From Planctomycetota bacterium (GTDB taxonomy: Bacteria > Planctomycetota > Phycisphaerae > Sedimentisphaerales > Anaerohalosphaeraceae), in contig DUZQ01000012.1 of the NCBI GenBank assembly GCA_013349435.1, positions 1 through 50,389 of the forward strand: a stretch of 50,389 nucleotides of DNA, given 5' to 3'. A model generated the notes under the pieces. That model worked only from the letters and a program-made list of their open reading frames with translations, did no database searches and was not told the origin of the DNA. Positions 25,919-35,114 of this stretch are shown here, piece after piece. The stretch's first letter is position 1. Every line of letters starts with the position of its first letter. The translations under genes were made by a program, and so were the position numbers.

Positions 25919-28681
25919 ATGGCTGAAATTAACCGTGTGGCATTGTTCGGAAAGCTCAACAGTCTGGGCTATAAAGCTATCGAAAGCGCAACGATTTTTT
26001 GCAAGATGCGGGGCAATCCTTACGTGGAATTGGTTCACTGGCTCCATCAGATATTAAAATCACCCGACTCAGACCTGCACCGTATCATACGGCACTTTGA
26101 AATAGATGCTTCCAGGCTGGCAAAGGATATGACCGAGCAGCTTGACGCGCTGCCGCGAGGCTCTACTTCGATTTCAGACCTGTCCTCGCACCTTGAAGAG
26201 GCGGTGGAGCGAGGCTGGGTTTACGGTTCTCTTTTGTTCGGAGAGTTGCAGGTTCGCACAGGCCATTTGATAGTGGGTATGCTAAAGACAAACCACCTTA
26301 AAAACGTCCTGCTGAACATTTCGAAAGAGTTCGGCAAGATTAAGCTGGAGCAGTTGACCGACGATTTTGCCAAAATCGTAGCCGGTTCACCTGAACAGAG
26401 CCTTTCTGCAAAAGACGGCTCTTCGGCTGCCGCTGTAACCGAGGACGAGTCCGGCGCCGGGCCGATGGCGCCGGCGGCAATGGGTAAACAGGAGGCCCTG
26501 GCGAAGTTCTCGGTTGACCTTACCGAAAAGGCACGAAGCAGTGATATGGACCCGATTGTGGGACGGGATGAGGAAATACGCCAGATAGTTGATGTTCTGA
26601 TGCGCCGGCGACAGAACAATCCGATCCTTACCGGCGAAGCCGGAGTCGGCAAAACGGCGGTAGTAGAGGGCTTCGCTCAGAGAATCGCTCAGGGTGAAGT
26701 CCCGCCTTCGCTTCAGGACGTTACCCTGCGTGTATTGGATGTCGGCTTACTCCAGGCCGGTGCGAGCATGAAAGGTGAATTTGAAAACCGCCTGCGCCAG
26801 GTCATAGAAGAGGTTCAAAGCTCACCTAAACCAATCATCCTGTTCATTGATGAGGCGCATACCCTTATCGGTGCCGGAGGTGCGGCGGGAACCGGCGATG
26901 CAGCCAACCTGCTCAAGCCGGCGTTGGCTCGCGGGACCTTGCGGACCATAGCAGCTACAACCTGGTCCGAGTATAAGAAATATATCGAAAAGGACCCGGC
27001 ACTGACCCGGCGGTTCCAGGTAATCAAGGTCGATGAACCGGACGAAACAAAGGCTATTATTATGATGCGGGCGCTTGCTTCCTGTCTTGAAAAACACCAC
27101 AGGGTGCAGATACTGGACGAAGCTCTCGAGGCGGCCGTCCGTCTTTCGAAACGTTATATCCCCGCCCGCCAGCTACCCGATAAAGCCGTGAGTCTGACCG
27201 ATACTGCATGTGCAAGAGTAGTCATAACTCAAAACGCCGTACCGCCCGAGTTGGATGACTGCCGAAGACGAATCCAGGCTTTGGAAACCGAGCTGGAAAT
27301 TATCGACAACGAGATTGCAACGGGTATGGAACGTGAGGCGCATCGTGCCGAGACGCTCGAGAAGCTCGACACAGAACGCCAAAGACAGACCGAGCTGGAG
27401 AGCCGCTGGGAAAGTGAGAAAAAAATCGTCGATTCAATTTTGGACATTCGCGCCAAATTACGCAAAATCCCCGACGGTACTATTGAAGATGCACAAAGTG
27501 CAGATAAACGAGCACCTAAGGATGAGGCGGAAAAATCCGAAGTTCCTGAAGAAAAAGCGGACGAATCCACCGAGCAGCCGACTGAACAAGACCGCGCCGA
27601 GTTGCTCAAAGATCTCAAGGAACTGCAAAAACAGCTAACTGAGATTCAGGGTGAGACACCTCTCATTTTACCCTGCGTAGATTCCCAGGCCGTCAGTGCC
27701 GTTGTAGCTGACTGGACGGGCATTCCGGTCGGGGGGATGATGAAGAACGAAATCGAATCCGTCCTGAATCTGGCTGATACGCTCAAGAAACGGATTATCG
27801 GTCAGGACCACGCGGTCGAAGCGGTCGCAAAACGCATCAGAACATCCCGTGCCGGCATCGAAAATCCGAATAAGCCCATCGGCGTCATGTTTTTCGTCGG
27901 GCCAAGCGGTGTGGGTAAGACCGAAACCGCCCTTGCCCTGGCTGAAGCGATGTACGGCGGCGAGGACAACCTGATAACGATTAACATGAGTGAGTTCCAG
28001 GAGGCCCATACCGTATCAACGCTCAAAGGCTCGCCTCCCGGTTATGTCGGTTATGGTGAAGGCGGTGTTCTCACCGAGGCCGTAAGACGCCGGCCCTACA
28101 GCATCGTTTTGTTAGATGAAGTCGAAAAGGCCCATCCCGATGTACATGAAATTTTCTTCCAGGTCTTCGACAAGGGCAGGATGGAAGATGCCGAAGGACG
28201 GCTGATTGACTTTAAGAACACGATTATTCTGCTGACAAGCAACGTCGGCACAGACCTGATTATGAATATGTGCAAAGACCCCCAACTGATGCCGGACCCC
28301 GATGGAATATGCAAGGCACTTCGCGACCCCTTGTTGAAGGTCTTTCCGCCGGCACTGCTCGGCCGGTTGGTCGTTGTGCCGTATTACCCTATTACCGACA
28401 AGAACCTGCAGGCGATTATCAAATTGCAGTTGGGCCGTATTGCCCGGCGTACCGAGGCAAACCATAAGATACCCTTTAGTTATACCGACAAGGTTGTCGA
28501 ACTAATCGCCTCTCGCTGCACCGAGGTTGAAAGCGGTGCGCGGATGGTCGATGCAATCGTAACCCATACTCTGCTTCCCGCTATCAGCGAGGAACTGTTA
28601 AAACGTCTTATGGAAGGCAAAACGGCAAAACGCGTGCACATAGGAACAAAAAAAAGCGAGTTTACTTATTCGTTCGACTAA
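25919..28681 (+). CDS. clpV: ClpV (TssH), AAA+ ATPase that recycles the T6SS sheath
   Basis: 920 residues. An N-domain of about 170 residues is followed by AAA+ domain 1 with Walker A GEAGVGKT (about 239-246) and [16 protein letters not shown]. An M-domain coiled coil (about 440-520) follows, then AAA+ domain 2 with Walker A GPSGVGKT (about 661-668), SEFQE and [13 protein letters not shown]. The sequence [16 protein letters not shown] and the RRPYS box are typical of ClpV. A Glu/Lys/Asp-rich insert of about 45 residues (about 521-565) separates the M-domain from domain 2. ClpV disassembles contracted TssB/TssC sheath. It is separated from the other core genes and heads the vgrG arm, 102 bases before vgrG. 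Confidence 0.95.
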   Translation: MAEINRVALFGKLNSLGYKAIESATIFCKMRGNPYVELVHWLHQILKSPDSDLHRIIRHFEIDASRLAKDMTEQLDALPRGSTSISDLSSHLEEAVERGWVYGSLLFGELQVRTGHLIVGMLKTNHLKNVLLNISKEFGKIKLEQLTDDFAKIVAGSPEQSLSAKDGSSAAAVTEDESGAGPMAPAAMGKQEALAKFSVDLTEKARSSDMDPIVGRDEEIRQIVDVLMRRRQNNPILTGEAGVGKTAVVEGFAQRIAQGEVPPSLQDVTLRVLDVGLLQAGASMKGEFENRLRQVIEEVQSSPKPIILFIDEAHTLIGAGGAAGTGDAANLLKPALARGTLRTIAATTWSEYKKYIEKDPALTRRFQVIKVDEPDETKAIIMMRALASCLEKHHRVQILDEALEAAVRLSKRYIPARQLPDKAVSLTDTACARVVITQNAVPPELDDCRRRIQALETELEIIDNEIATGMEREAHRAETLEKLDTERQRQTELESRWESEKKIVDSILDIRAKLRKIPDGTIEDAQSADKRAPKDEAEKSEVPEEKADESTEQPTEQDRAELLKDLKELQKQLTEIQGETPLILPCVDSQAVSAVVADWTGIPVGGMMKNEIESVLNLADTLKKRIIGQDHAVEAVAKRIRTSRAGIENPNKPIGVMFFVGPSGVGKTETALALAEAMYGGEDNLITINMSEFQEAHTVSTLKGSPPGYVGYGEGGVLTEAVRRRPYSIVLLDEVEKAHPDVHEIFFQVFDKGRMEDAEGRLIDFKNTIILLTSNVGTDLIMNMCKDPQLMPDPDGICKALRDPLLKVFPPALLGRLVVVPYYPITDKNLQAIIKLQLGRIARRTEANHKIPFSYTDKVVELIASRCTEVESGARMVDAIVTHTLLPAISEELLKRLMEGKTAKRVHIGTKKSEFTYSFD

Positions 28682-28783
28682 CTCCGATTGGTTTTAAGGA
28701 CCGGCCGCTCCGAAGGCGATATTTATTGCAGGGGACCGACGCTTGGCGTAAAATGAGGTTTGCCGGATTTAAGGTAATCAGCC

Positions 28784-30862
28784 ATGGCAAAAAGGACACA
28801 AAAACATAAAGACGTAGCGGTTGGGACGCCTTTGGGTGAGGATGTCCTTTTGCTGACGAGGATGTCTGCCACCGAGCAGCTTGGCCGGCCTTTTGAATAT
28901 GAGCTTGAACTTGTCAGCGAGAGACTCGACATCAAAGCCTCTGAAATTGTCGGCAAGAACGTAACCGTCCGTCTTAATCTGTTAAGTGGTGAGGTTCGCT
29001 ATTTTAACGGCTTTGTCAGCAGATTCTTACAGACACCATCTTCGGGCGATGAGGCACAGTACCAGGCGACAGTTGTTCCCTGGCTGTGGTTCCTGACCCG
29101 AACCGCCGACTGCCGAATCTTCCAGGAGATGACCGTTCCTGATATTATCAAGCAGGTCTTCAGCGACTATGGATTTACCGATTTTTTTGATGACAAGGGT
29201 CTAAGCGGAAAATATCGAACCTGGCCGTATTGTGTCCAGTACCGGGAGACCGGCTTTAACTTCGTCAGCAGGCTTATGGAGCAGGAAGGAATATACTATT
29301 TCTTCACACACGAAAACGGCAAACATACCCTCAATCTGGCCGACTCGGCAAGCGCACACGAAGCTTACCCCGGATATGAAGAAATCAAATACCGCCCGTA
29401 CAAGGCCGAGGAAGACAAAGAGGTTATTTCCAGATGGACCACCGAGACCCGCCTTCAGCCCGGCTCTTACGCCCTGAACGATTTTGACTTCGAGAATACA
29501 CAAAAGGACCTGCAGACAAGGTCCAAGATTGACCGCGACCACGAACTATCGACATTTGAGATATTCGATTATCCCGGCGAATACACCGAGACCGGTGACG
29601 GTGAAAACTATGCCAGAATGCGGATTGAGGAGCTGCACAGTCAGTATGAAGTTGCAACGGCCCTGTCCGACGCCCGCGGCATCAGCACAGGCTGCACTTT
29701 CACACTGAAAGAATGCACACGCCAGGACCAGAACAAAAAATATTTGATTGTTTCTGCAGATTACAAGATTGATGCAGGCAGCTACGAATCGGGTGCGGAG
29801 GGTGGCGAGGCCGCTTATTCCTGCAGCTTCACCGCCATTGATGTCCAACAGCCTTTCCGCTCGCTCAGCATAACGTCCAAACCGTCTATCCGCGGCCCCC
29901 AGACGGCATTCGTGGTCGGCCCTTCCGGGGAGGAGATTTACACCGACCAGTATGGCCGGGTAAAGGTGCAGTTCCACTGGGACCGCCGTGCCTCGGGAGA
30001 TGAAAACAGCTCCTGCTGGATTAGGGTTGCCCAGCTCTGGGCCGGCAAAAAGTGGGGGGCGATGTATATACCCCGCGTCGGCCAGGAGGTTATTGTCGAA
30101 TTCCTCGAAGGAGACCCCGACCAGCCGATTATAACCGGGAGGGTGTATAATGCCCAGGCCAAGCCGCCTTATGACCCGAAAACCGACAAGACAATATCAA
30201 CCATCAAATCCAATTCGAGTAAAGGCGGCGGCGGATTTAACGAGATCCGGCTCGAGGACAAAAAGGACAAGGAGCAAATCTTCATCCATGCACAAAAAGA
30301 CCACGATGTTCGTGTGGAGAACGACCTGAAGGAGTGGGTCGGCAACGAAAGACATCTGATTGTGAAGCAAGACCAGATTGAGCAGGTCGATGGTGATAAG
30401 CATCTGACCGTTGCGGGAGACCAGAACGAAAAGATAGACGGTACGATTTCCATCGAGGCCGGTTCAGATATACAGAAAAAAGCAGGTATGAATTACGGTT
30501 TTGAAGCGGGAAGCAACATTCACATAAAAGGCGGGATGAACGTTATTATTGAAGCCGGGATGCAGCTAAGCATAAAGGCCGGCAGTTCATTCGTTGACCT
30601 CGGCCCGGCAGGTGTGTCAATCTCCGGAACACTTGTAAATATCAACAGCGGCGGAGCCGCCGGCTCAGGTGCAGGCTCCTCGCCGGATGCGCCAAAGACG
30701 CCCGAAGAAGCTGACCAGGCCGAACCTGGCGAGACCGCCGAACCGCCGATAGCAAGGCAGTACAGTCCCCAGGCGGTAACATTGCAGTCATCTGCTGTCA
30801 GCGGTACGCCCTTCTGTGAACAATGTGAAAAGGCCAAGAAAAAGAAAGCCAAGAAAAAATAG
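28784..30862 (+). CDS. vgrG: VgrG (TssI), T6SS spike protein
   Basis: 692 residues. The gp27-like N-terminal part (LGRPFEYELELVSERLDIKA, YCVQYRETGFNFVSRLMEQEGIYYFF) leads to the gp5-like OB fold (EEIYTDQYGRVKVQFHWDR, CWIRVAQLWAGKKWGAMYIPR) and a beta-helix needle with repeated IEAGSDI / IKGGMNV / IIEAGM / IKAGS units (about 560-620). After the needle comes a short Ala/Pro/Glu-rich linker, a CEQC pair and a Lys-rich end (KKKKAKKK); there is no large fused effector domain. The VgrG trimer tips the Hcp tube and carries PAAR and cargo. It is followed at once by a DUF4123 adaptor, so cargo is probably loaded non-covalently. Confidence 0.96.
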   Translation: MAKRTQKHKDVAVGTPLGEDVLLLTRMSATEQLGRPFEYELELVSERLDIKASEIVGKNVTVRLNLLSGEVRYFNGFVSRFLQTPSSGDEAQYQATVVPWLWFLTRTADCRIFQEMTVPDIIKQVFSDYGFTDFFDDKGLSGKYRTWPYCVQYRETGFNFVSRLMEQEGIYYFFTHENGKHTLNLADSASAHEAYPGYEEIKYRPYKAEEDKEVISRWTTETRLQPGSYALNDFDFENTQKDLQTRSKIDRDHELSTFEIFDYPGEYTETGDGENYARMRIEELHSQYEVATALSDARGISTGCTFTLKECTRQDQNKKYLIVSADYKIDAGSYESGAEGGEAAYSCSFTAIDVQQPFRSLSITSKPSIRGPQTAFVVGPSGEEIYTDQYGRVKVQFHWDRRASGDENSSCWIRVAQLWAGKKWGAMYIPRVGQEVIVEFLEGDPDQPIITGRVYNAQAKPPYDPKTDKTISTIKSNSSKGGGGFNEIRLEDKKDKEQIFIHAQKDHDVRVENDLKEWVGNERHLIVKQDQIEQVDGDKHLTVAGDQNEKIDGTISIEAGSDIQKKAGMNYGFEAGSNIHIKGGMNVIIEAGMQLSIKAGSSFVDLGPAGVSISGTLVNINSGGAAGSGAGSSPDAPKTPEEADQAEPGETAEPPIARQYSPQAVTLQSSAVSGTPFCEQCEKAKKKKAKKK

Positions 30863-30888
30863 TCAATCACCCTGGCTGGAAAGGTGCA

Positions 30889-31440
30889 ATGAATAAAGAA
30901 GCTGTAGTTAAGTCCCTTCACCAGCATTTGTTTTCGCAGTTTGATACGAATGTTTATGCGGTTATCGACGGCGCTTCGGTGCCGGAACTGGAGCTGCCTC
31001 GATTGTTGTGGAGACTTAAGCCCGAGCACGTCTGTCTTTACCGCGGCCAGCTTGAACCCGATATGGCCGAGGCCGCCCCCTACCTTGTCAAGCTCGAATA
31101 TGACCACCCTTTCACCAGACTGGTTCTTGAAAAGGGCTGGGGCAAACACTGGGGGATTTTTGCACTAACGGACGTCGGGACCGACCTTCGCAGGATGCGA
31201 ACTCATTTTCGTAAATTCCTGATGGTACTCAATCCCGAGGGTAAGACTATTTACTTTCGCTATTACGACCCGCGCGTGCTGAGGGTTTATCTGCCCACCT
31301 GTAACGCCGAAGAGATGGAAATGGTTTTTGGGCCTGTAAGCTGTTATATCCTGGAGGACGAAGACCCCGGTTTTCTTCTGCAGCTTTTGGGCGACGAGGA
31401 AAAAGTCCGCGTAGAAAAAACGAAACTCTCGCAATTATAG
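30889..31440 (+). CDS. DUF4123 (Tap/TEC-type) effector adaptor
   Basis: 183 residues. The features YAVIDGASVPEL, LYRGQLEPDMAEAAPYLVKL, WGIFALTDVGTDLRRMRTHF, MVLNPEGKTIYFRYYDPRVL and the C-terminal GPVSCYILEDED follow the DUF4123 family closely. Members load a partner effector onto a specific VgrG. The gene starts 26 bases after vgrG with AAAGG before the ATG, which places it as the adaptor for one of the downstream cargo proteins. Confidence 0.88.
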   Translation: MNKEAVVKSLHQHLFSQFDTNVYAVIDGASVPELELPRLLWRLKPEHVCLYRGQLEPDMAEAAPYLVKLEYDHPFTRLVLEKGWGKHWGIFALTDVGTDLRRMRTHFRKFLMVLNPEGKTIYFRYYDPRVLRVYLPTCNAEEMEMVFGPVSCYILEDEDPGFLLQLLGDEEKVRVEKTKLSQL

Positions 31441-31453
31441 ATATTTTGAGATT

Positions 31454-32209
31454 ATGCTGAAAATCAGAAAAGAACAATATGAAGAACTCGCAAAAGTCGC
31501 CCTGAAACAGTTTGAGAACACTATGGTCGAACATATCCAGGCCCATTTCCCCAAACCAGCTCAGATTTCGGGCGAAAAGGCTGTCCGAACTACCATCCAG
31601 TACGGCTTTGAACGATCGAAGACCTACGGCTTTAAAACGGAACATGAGGTGTGTCTATATATAGACCTAATGATTATACTTGGTAGCGGTTTCGACACAG
31701 AACCGCAACTACCATGGATCAGCCAGCTCCTGAAAAGTGAAGATTTTTCGAATGCCTCAAAGAAAATTGAAGCCCTTTATGACAAGGTTCTTGAATACCT
31801 TGACCGCGTTGTCGGCAAAGATGAGGTCCTCCCTGTAAAGGCCATGCGGAAATTTCAGCAATATTCGACGGCCCAACTCGATCACAAGTTCAAGAACAAT
31901 CTTGTACAGGATGCCATTGATTTTTTCCGCATCATATGGCCTGATAAATGTCAATGCATAGGTAACGCCGCCCTTGTGCAGATGTTCAAAGAGGGGAATA
32001 AATTAGCAAAAGAGCATGGAATTAGTGTTTCGAGCGGAATAGGTATCTACTCAACGTTCATGTTCATTCTGGGCCATCAATTTGCTCGCGACCCTATGTA
32101 TCCCTGGGCTTGCGATATTCTCGATGACAGCTCGATTATCGGCCCCACCGAAAAAATTAATCGCCTGCATGCCAAGACAATTGAGATATTAAAAAAGTCA
32201 CTGGAGTAA
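31454..32209 (+). CDS. Conserved T6SS-cluster protein with internal duplication
   Basis: 251 residues, soluble, no signal peptide. It is built of two related halves of about 100 residues. Half one (about 20-120) has YIDLMIILGSGFDTEPQLPW followed by KKIEALYDKVLEYL. Half two (about 147-251) has YSTFMFILGHQFARDPMYPW followed by EKINRLHAKTIEIL. Both share the pattern ILGxxFxx(D/E)PxxPW. I associate this pattern with proteins placed next to DUF4123 adaptors in vgrG clusters, but I know no assigned function. It lies 13 bases after the adaptor gene and 28 before the metallopeptidase, so a second chaperone or loading role is plausible. Confidence 0.6.
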   Translation: MLKIRKEQYEELAKVALKQFENTMVEHIQAHFPKPAQISGEKAVRTTIQYGFERSKTYGFKTEHEVCLYIDLMIILGSGFDTEPQLPWISQLLKSEDFSNASKKIEALYDKVLEYLDRVVGKDEVLPVKAMRKFQQYSTAQLDHKFKNNLVQDAIDFFRIIWPDKCQCIGNAALVQMFKEGNKLAKEHGISVSSGIGIYSTFMFILGHQFARDPMYPWACDILDDSSIIGPTEKINRLHAKTIEILKKSLE

Positions 32210-32237
32210 ACGATTATAGTTAATGTGAGACTAAGTT

Positions 32238-33677
32238 ATGTCAAGATGTAGACGCCCAAGCAGAGATTCCGGCAGCAGGAGGCAGGCAGGCTCCACAACC
32301 GAAGAATGCCCGCTTCGGCAAAATCCCATTGTCTCGGTGAAGGTGTTGGACGGCGGTGAAACAGAAGCAACCGGTGCCGTCCAACAGTATGTAAATCTAC
32401 CTGAAGAGAATAAGTGGGTTTCAGATGGCATCGAAAATATTGACCGCCTCACAAACCTGATACGCGCCAAGGTGCGTTTCACCCGTGAAGGCGCTGAGAG
32501 GTTCAGGATTCGCATCATACCAGGTGACAGTAACGCCACGTATTCCGATGATGAAAAGGGGCGCAATAACGACTACGATTATAGGCCGCAGCGGGAGCAA
32601 ACGGTTACGACCGAAGCTGACGGTACAAAGGTCCTGGAAGATCAATTCTCACTCGCTGTCGCCGGCGGTAATTCATATACACTTGAGGCCGAGGATGACC
32701 ACGGTAACACAGTACAATCAGATGAAATCCAGGTTCGACGCCGCGTGTTTCTCCAGGAAATCAAGATGGAAGGCGCTCCATGTGCCTCGAGTTTGAGCAC
32801 CTTTACCGGAGAATTTACAAACCATCATCTCCAGATTATACAGCTTCCATCTGTACAGATGGCTCGAATCGAGAACCTTGGAGCCGACAGCACACCATTC
32901 GAAAATGCCGCCAGAAATGCTTATAGAAGCTCCCAAGGGAAAAACAAGGAACCCTATTGTGTTGCGATAGGCTATACAGACCACGAAGCCGTAAAGGATG
33001 CTAATGTAACTCTAAACTACAACAATATGCGGGTTGGCCCGGGACAAGGCCCATTATCGCTGGGCATCGTTAATGCTGCCGGTAACCATGGTTATTTGTG
33101 GAATAACATTGTTACAGGTGAAGGTTGGTTTGTCTCGGCGAGTTTCCTTGAGAACGGAGCTGCCGAATCCGCCAGAGTCAATATTTTGGAGGGTAAGTGT
33201 ACCTCCGTACAGGCTTCAGGTTTCCCGGCTGACATGTGTGATAGCGTGCGCGTAGTCGTCTCCGACCTGACAACAACTGTCAAACAAGGCACCGTTCGCC
33301 TGGTAGTTAATGTTGTAAATCGCATGCGAGGCGGATTGAGCTTCACTGATAGTAATCTAATCTGCGTCTGTACTCGGGCTTGGTGGTCAACGGTTTCAGA
33401 GGCCGACCAGAACCAAACCATGATCCATGAAATGGGACATAAGATAGGAATGGTACCAAACAACGATGACCTCGACCGTCTGCCCAACCAGTATGACGAC
33501 AGCGGCCATGTCGGCTCACATTGCCATGCAGGAGTGTCTGCTATGGCAAATTACAGTGGAGCCACAGGCTCAACCTGTGTGATTTTCGGTGCTTGCAACG
33601 GCCGAACCGCTTTCTGTACCGACTGTGCAGGCGCAGTCAAAAAGCAAGATGTCAGTTCGGGTTGGAGTGCATTTTGA
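32238..33677 (+). CDS. Zinc metallopeptidase, probable T6SS effector
   Basis: 479 residues without signal peptide. About 28-170 looks like an all-beta, Ig-like segment (PIVSVKVLDGGETEATGAV, YTLEAEDDHGNTVQSDEI). A second beta-rich region spans about 235-365. The C-terminal catalytic part has MIHEMGHKIGMVPN (H397, E398, H401) with further His at 424, 428 and 430 as possible third ligands (SGHVGSHCH), and four Cys (C447, C453, C460, C463) that look like a zinc knuckle. This HExxH plus late His/Cys layout recalls metallopeptidase domains attached to or delivered with VgrG proteins. It is encoded directly after vgrG-adaptor genes and is translationally linked (TTGA) to a lipoprotein gene, a classic effector/immunity order. 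The target is unknown. The ribosome binding site is weak. Confidence 0.7.
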   Translation: MSRCRRPSRDSGSRRQAGSTTEECPLRQNPIVSVKVLDGGETEATGAVQQYVNLPEENKWVSDGIENIDRLTNLIRAKVRFTREGAERFRIRIIPGDSNATYSDDEKGRNNDYDYRPQREQTVTTEADGTKVLEDQFSLAVAGGNSYTLEAEDDHGNTVQSDEIQVRRRVFLQEIKMEGAPCASSLSTFTGEFTNHHLQIIQLPSVQMARIENLGADSTPFENAARNAYRSSQGKNKEPYCVAIGYTDHEAVKDANVTLNYNNMRVGPGQGPLSLGIVNAAGNHGYLWNNIVTGEGWFVSASFLENGAAESARVNILEGKCTSVQASGFPADMCDSVRVVVSDLTTTVKQGTVRLVVNVVNRMRGGLSFTDSNLICVCTRAWWSTVSEADQNQTMIHEMGHKIGMVPNNDDLDRLPNQYDDSGHVGSHCHAGVSAMANYSGATGSTCVIFGACNGRTAFCTDCAGAVKKQDVSSGWSAF

Positions 33678-34294
33678 TTAAGGTCAAAATAAATAATCCA
33701 TTATTCAAGTTGACTGTTCTGGCCGTTGTGTTAGGGCTGCTAACAGCTTGTGATAGCCGAGAACACTCCACCCAATCTCAGAAAGGAGATAAAATGGCAA
33801 TACCAGATGAAATGTTTAAGAATATCCAAACCGGCTCACTCGAGCCGAATCCATGCTCACCGAAGGAACCGGATGCCTCATTTCGAGGAATTCTCATTAA
33901 CGCTCCTAAACAGGTGACTTTTAAGAAAGGGCAGAGTATTGGGCGATTGGGAGCCTTTGCCATGATCCCTATTTGCGGATACTATCACCTGAACGTACCC
34001 AGCCCGCCGAAATACAATAACATCTTCGAGGCAATGACACTCGTGGCCATCAATACCGAGACAAAAAAAATGTATGCTAAACCAATGATGGAGCCGGATA
34101 CCGTGATACCACCACCAAGACGTGAGCCACCTCCAAGAGAAGTGGTTGCAAATATCTCCGTCGCAGGTTATTTTAATCCTAATCTTGCCGACTACGTAAC
34201 GCTGCCACAGGTGCCCGGTATATATGATATACATGTGGAACTGGAAGAAATGAAATCCAATTCCGTTCAAATCAAACTTGTGGAAGAAAAGTAA
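33674..34294 (+). CDS. Lipoprotein, candidate immunity protein of the metallopeptidase
   Basis: From the TTG at 33674 (GGAG six bases upstream; TTGA overlaps the effector stop) the product is 206 residues. It has a lipoprotein signal: KINNPLFKLTVLAVVLGLLTAC, lipobox LTAC at Cys26. A second start, ATG 33794, has an even better AAAGGAGATAAA site and would give a 166-residue cytoplasmic form lacking the lipobox. The body includes a Pro/Arg-rich hinge (VIPPPRREPPPRE) and ends with an Ig-like beta segment (GYFNPNLADYVTLPQVPGIY). No catalytic motif is seen. Position suggests immunity to the preceding peptidase in the periplasm. It is not TssJ-like in any motif I can recognise. Confidence 0.6.
   Translation: MIKVKINNPLFKLTVLAVVLGLLTACDSREHSTQSQKGDKMAIPDEMFKNIQTGSLEPNPCSPKEPDASFRGILINAPKQVTFKKGQSIGRLGAFAMIPICGYYHLNVPSPPKYNNIFEAMTLVAINTETKKMYAKPMMEPDTVIPPPRREPPPREVVANISVAGYFNPNLADYVTLPQVPGIYDIHVELEEMKSNSVQIKLVEEK
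33784..33794 (+). promoter_or_regulatory. Strong internal ribosome binding site in the lipoprotein gene
   Basis: AAGGAG with five bases to the in-frame ATG at 33794, 40 codons after the lipoprotein start. It would yield a second isoform without the membrane anchor. Confidence 0.5.
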
Positions 34295-34304
34295 GGAAAA
34301 CCCA

Positions 34305-34595
34305 ATGCCGCCGGCGGCAAGACTTACTGATATGCATACCTGTCCGATGTTCGATGGGCCCAAACCCCACGTAGGTGGGCCTATTACCGGGCCGGGTGTA
34401 TCAACGGTCATGATTGGCTTTATGCCGGCTGCGGTCCTGGGCGACATGGCTACATGTGCCGGCCCCCCAGACACGATTGTCAAGGGTTCTGCAACCGTAA
34501 TGATAGGTTTTAAGCCCGCCGCCCGCATGGGCGATAACTGTGCTCACGGCGGCGCAATCGTCGCCGGCTGTCCTACCGTCATGATAGGCGGATAA
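34305..34595 (+). CDS. PAAR-domain T6SS tip protein
   Basis: 96 residues starting at ATG 34305 behind AAGGAAAA. It opens with the name-giving MPPAARLTDMHTCP and has the repeated PAAR pattern: HVGGPITGPGVSTVMIGFMP, GSATVMIGFKPAARMGD and GCPTVMIGG, with His/Cys metal ligands (H11, C13, C52, C80, C90). PAAR proteins cap the VgrG spike and can carry effectors; this one has no extension. It closes the vgrG cargo module, ten bases after the lipoprotein gene. Confidence 0.95.
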   Translation: MPPAARLTDMHTCPMFDGPKPHVGGPITGPGVSTVMIGFMPAAVLGDMATCAGPPDTIVKGSATVMIGFKPAARMGDNCAHGGAIVAGCPTVMIGG

Positions 34596-34728
34596 TTTCT
34601 TGTATCACAGGATTTGCCCGATTCGGATTATCTGACACACTCAATCCCGCTGAAATGACCACAACGCCCCGGTTGCAGACATGTTCATGTAACTGTCTCA
34701 AAATGTGTGGTTGAGGTATAAAAAATAA

Positions 34729-34773
34729 GGTCTCCTTGCCGATATTAACTAAAAAAACGGTAAGGAGGAGACC
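34729..34773 (+). repeat. Imperfect inverted repeat before the transposase remnant
   Basis: GGTCTCCTTGCCG pairs with CGGTAAGGAGGAGACC across an A-rich loop, with a three-base bulge. It could be a relic of an insertion-sequence end or a deletion junction; the right arm also forms the ribosome-binding-like AAGGAGGAG. Confidence 0.4.
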
Positions 34774-34777
34774 GAAA

Positions 34778-35114
34778 ATGATTCGTTACATTGTTCCATC
34801 GAGAAGTTTTTGCCTCTGCTGGACTGCAGAGGCTCCAAAAGCACTATAGAAAGAGATGTCGCTGCTGCCGCAAGGGCGTTTTGTGGAAGGTTAATCAGCT
34901 CTTGCAGCATATCGAAAAGAGTTGGGAATCCATCAGTAACGACAGTGGTGATAGGACTAACAACGCAACGGAGCGTATTATAGGTTTGACTTATAAGATC
35001 AGGACCAGGACGATGCGAGGTTTTAAGAGTTTGTATAAGGTTTTGGCACATCCTTATTTATCCGAGTTCCTCCAAGTTGTGGATGGCGTATGTGATTTGC
35101 GAAAAATAGTTTGA
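34778..35114 (+). pseudogene. Remnant of a DDE-type transposase (frameshifted, 5'-truncated)
   Basis: The second half, in frame with a stop at 35112-35114, reads TNNATERIIGLTYKIR, then MRGFKS, which is the C-terminal end of DDE transposases (NN-x-x-ER ... GFKS). The first part continues better in another frame (SIEKFLPLLDCRGSKST, about 34790-34875), so at least one frameshift near 34880-34890 separates them. The N-terminal and most of the catalytic region are missing. I cannot name the IS family with confidence. It marks past mobile-element activity at the island edge. Confidence 0.6.

Noticed and set aside
33674-34294. The lipoprotein as a missing TssJ
   Set aside because: It has a lipobox, but its position in the vgrG cargo module, its Pro/Arg hinge, and the lack of recognisable TssJ features argue against it; coupling to the peptidase suggests immunity instead.
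34791-35114. Intact 107-residue protein gene
   Set aside because: Only its second half resembles a protein family (transposase C-terminus). The first half makes sense in another frame, so it is a broken remnant.
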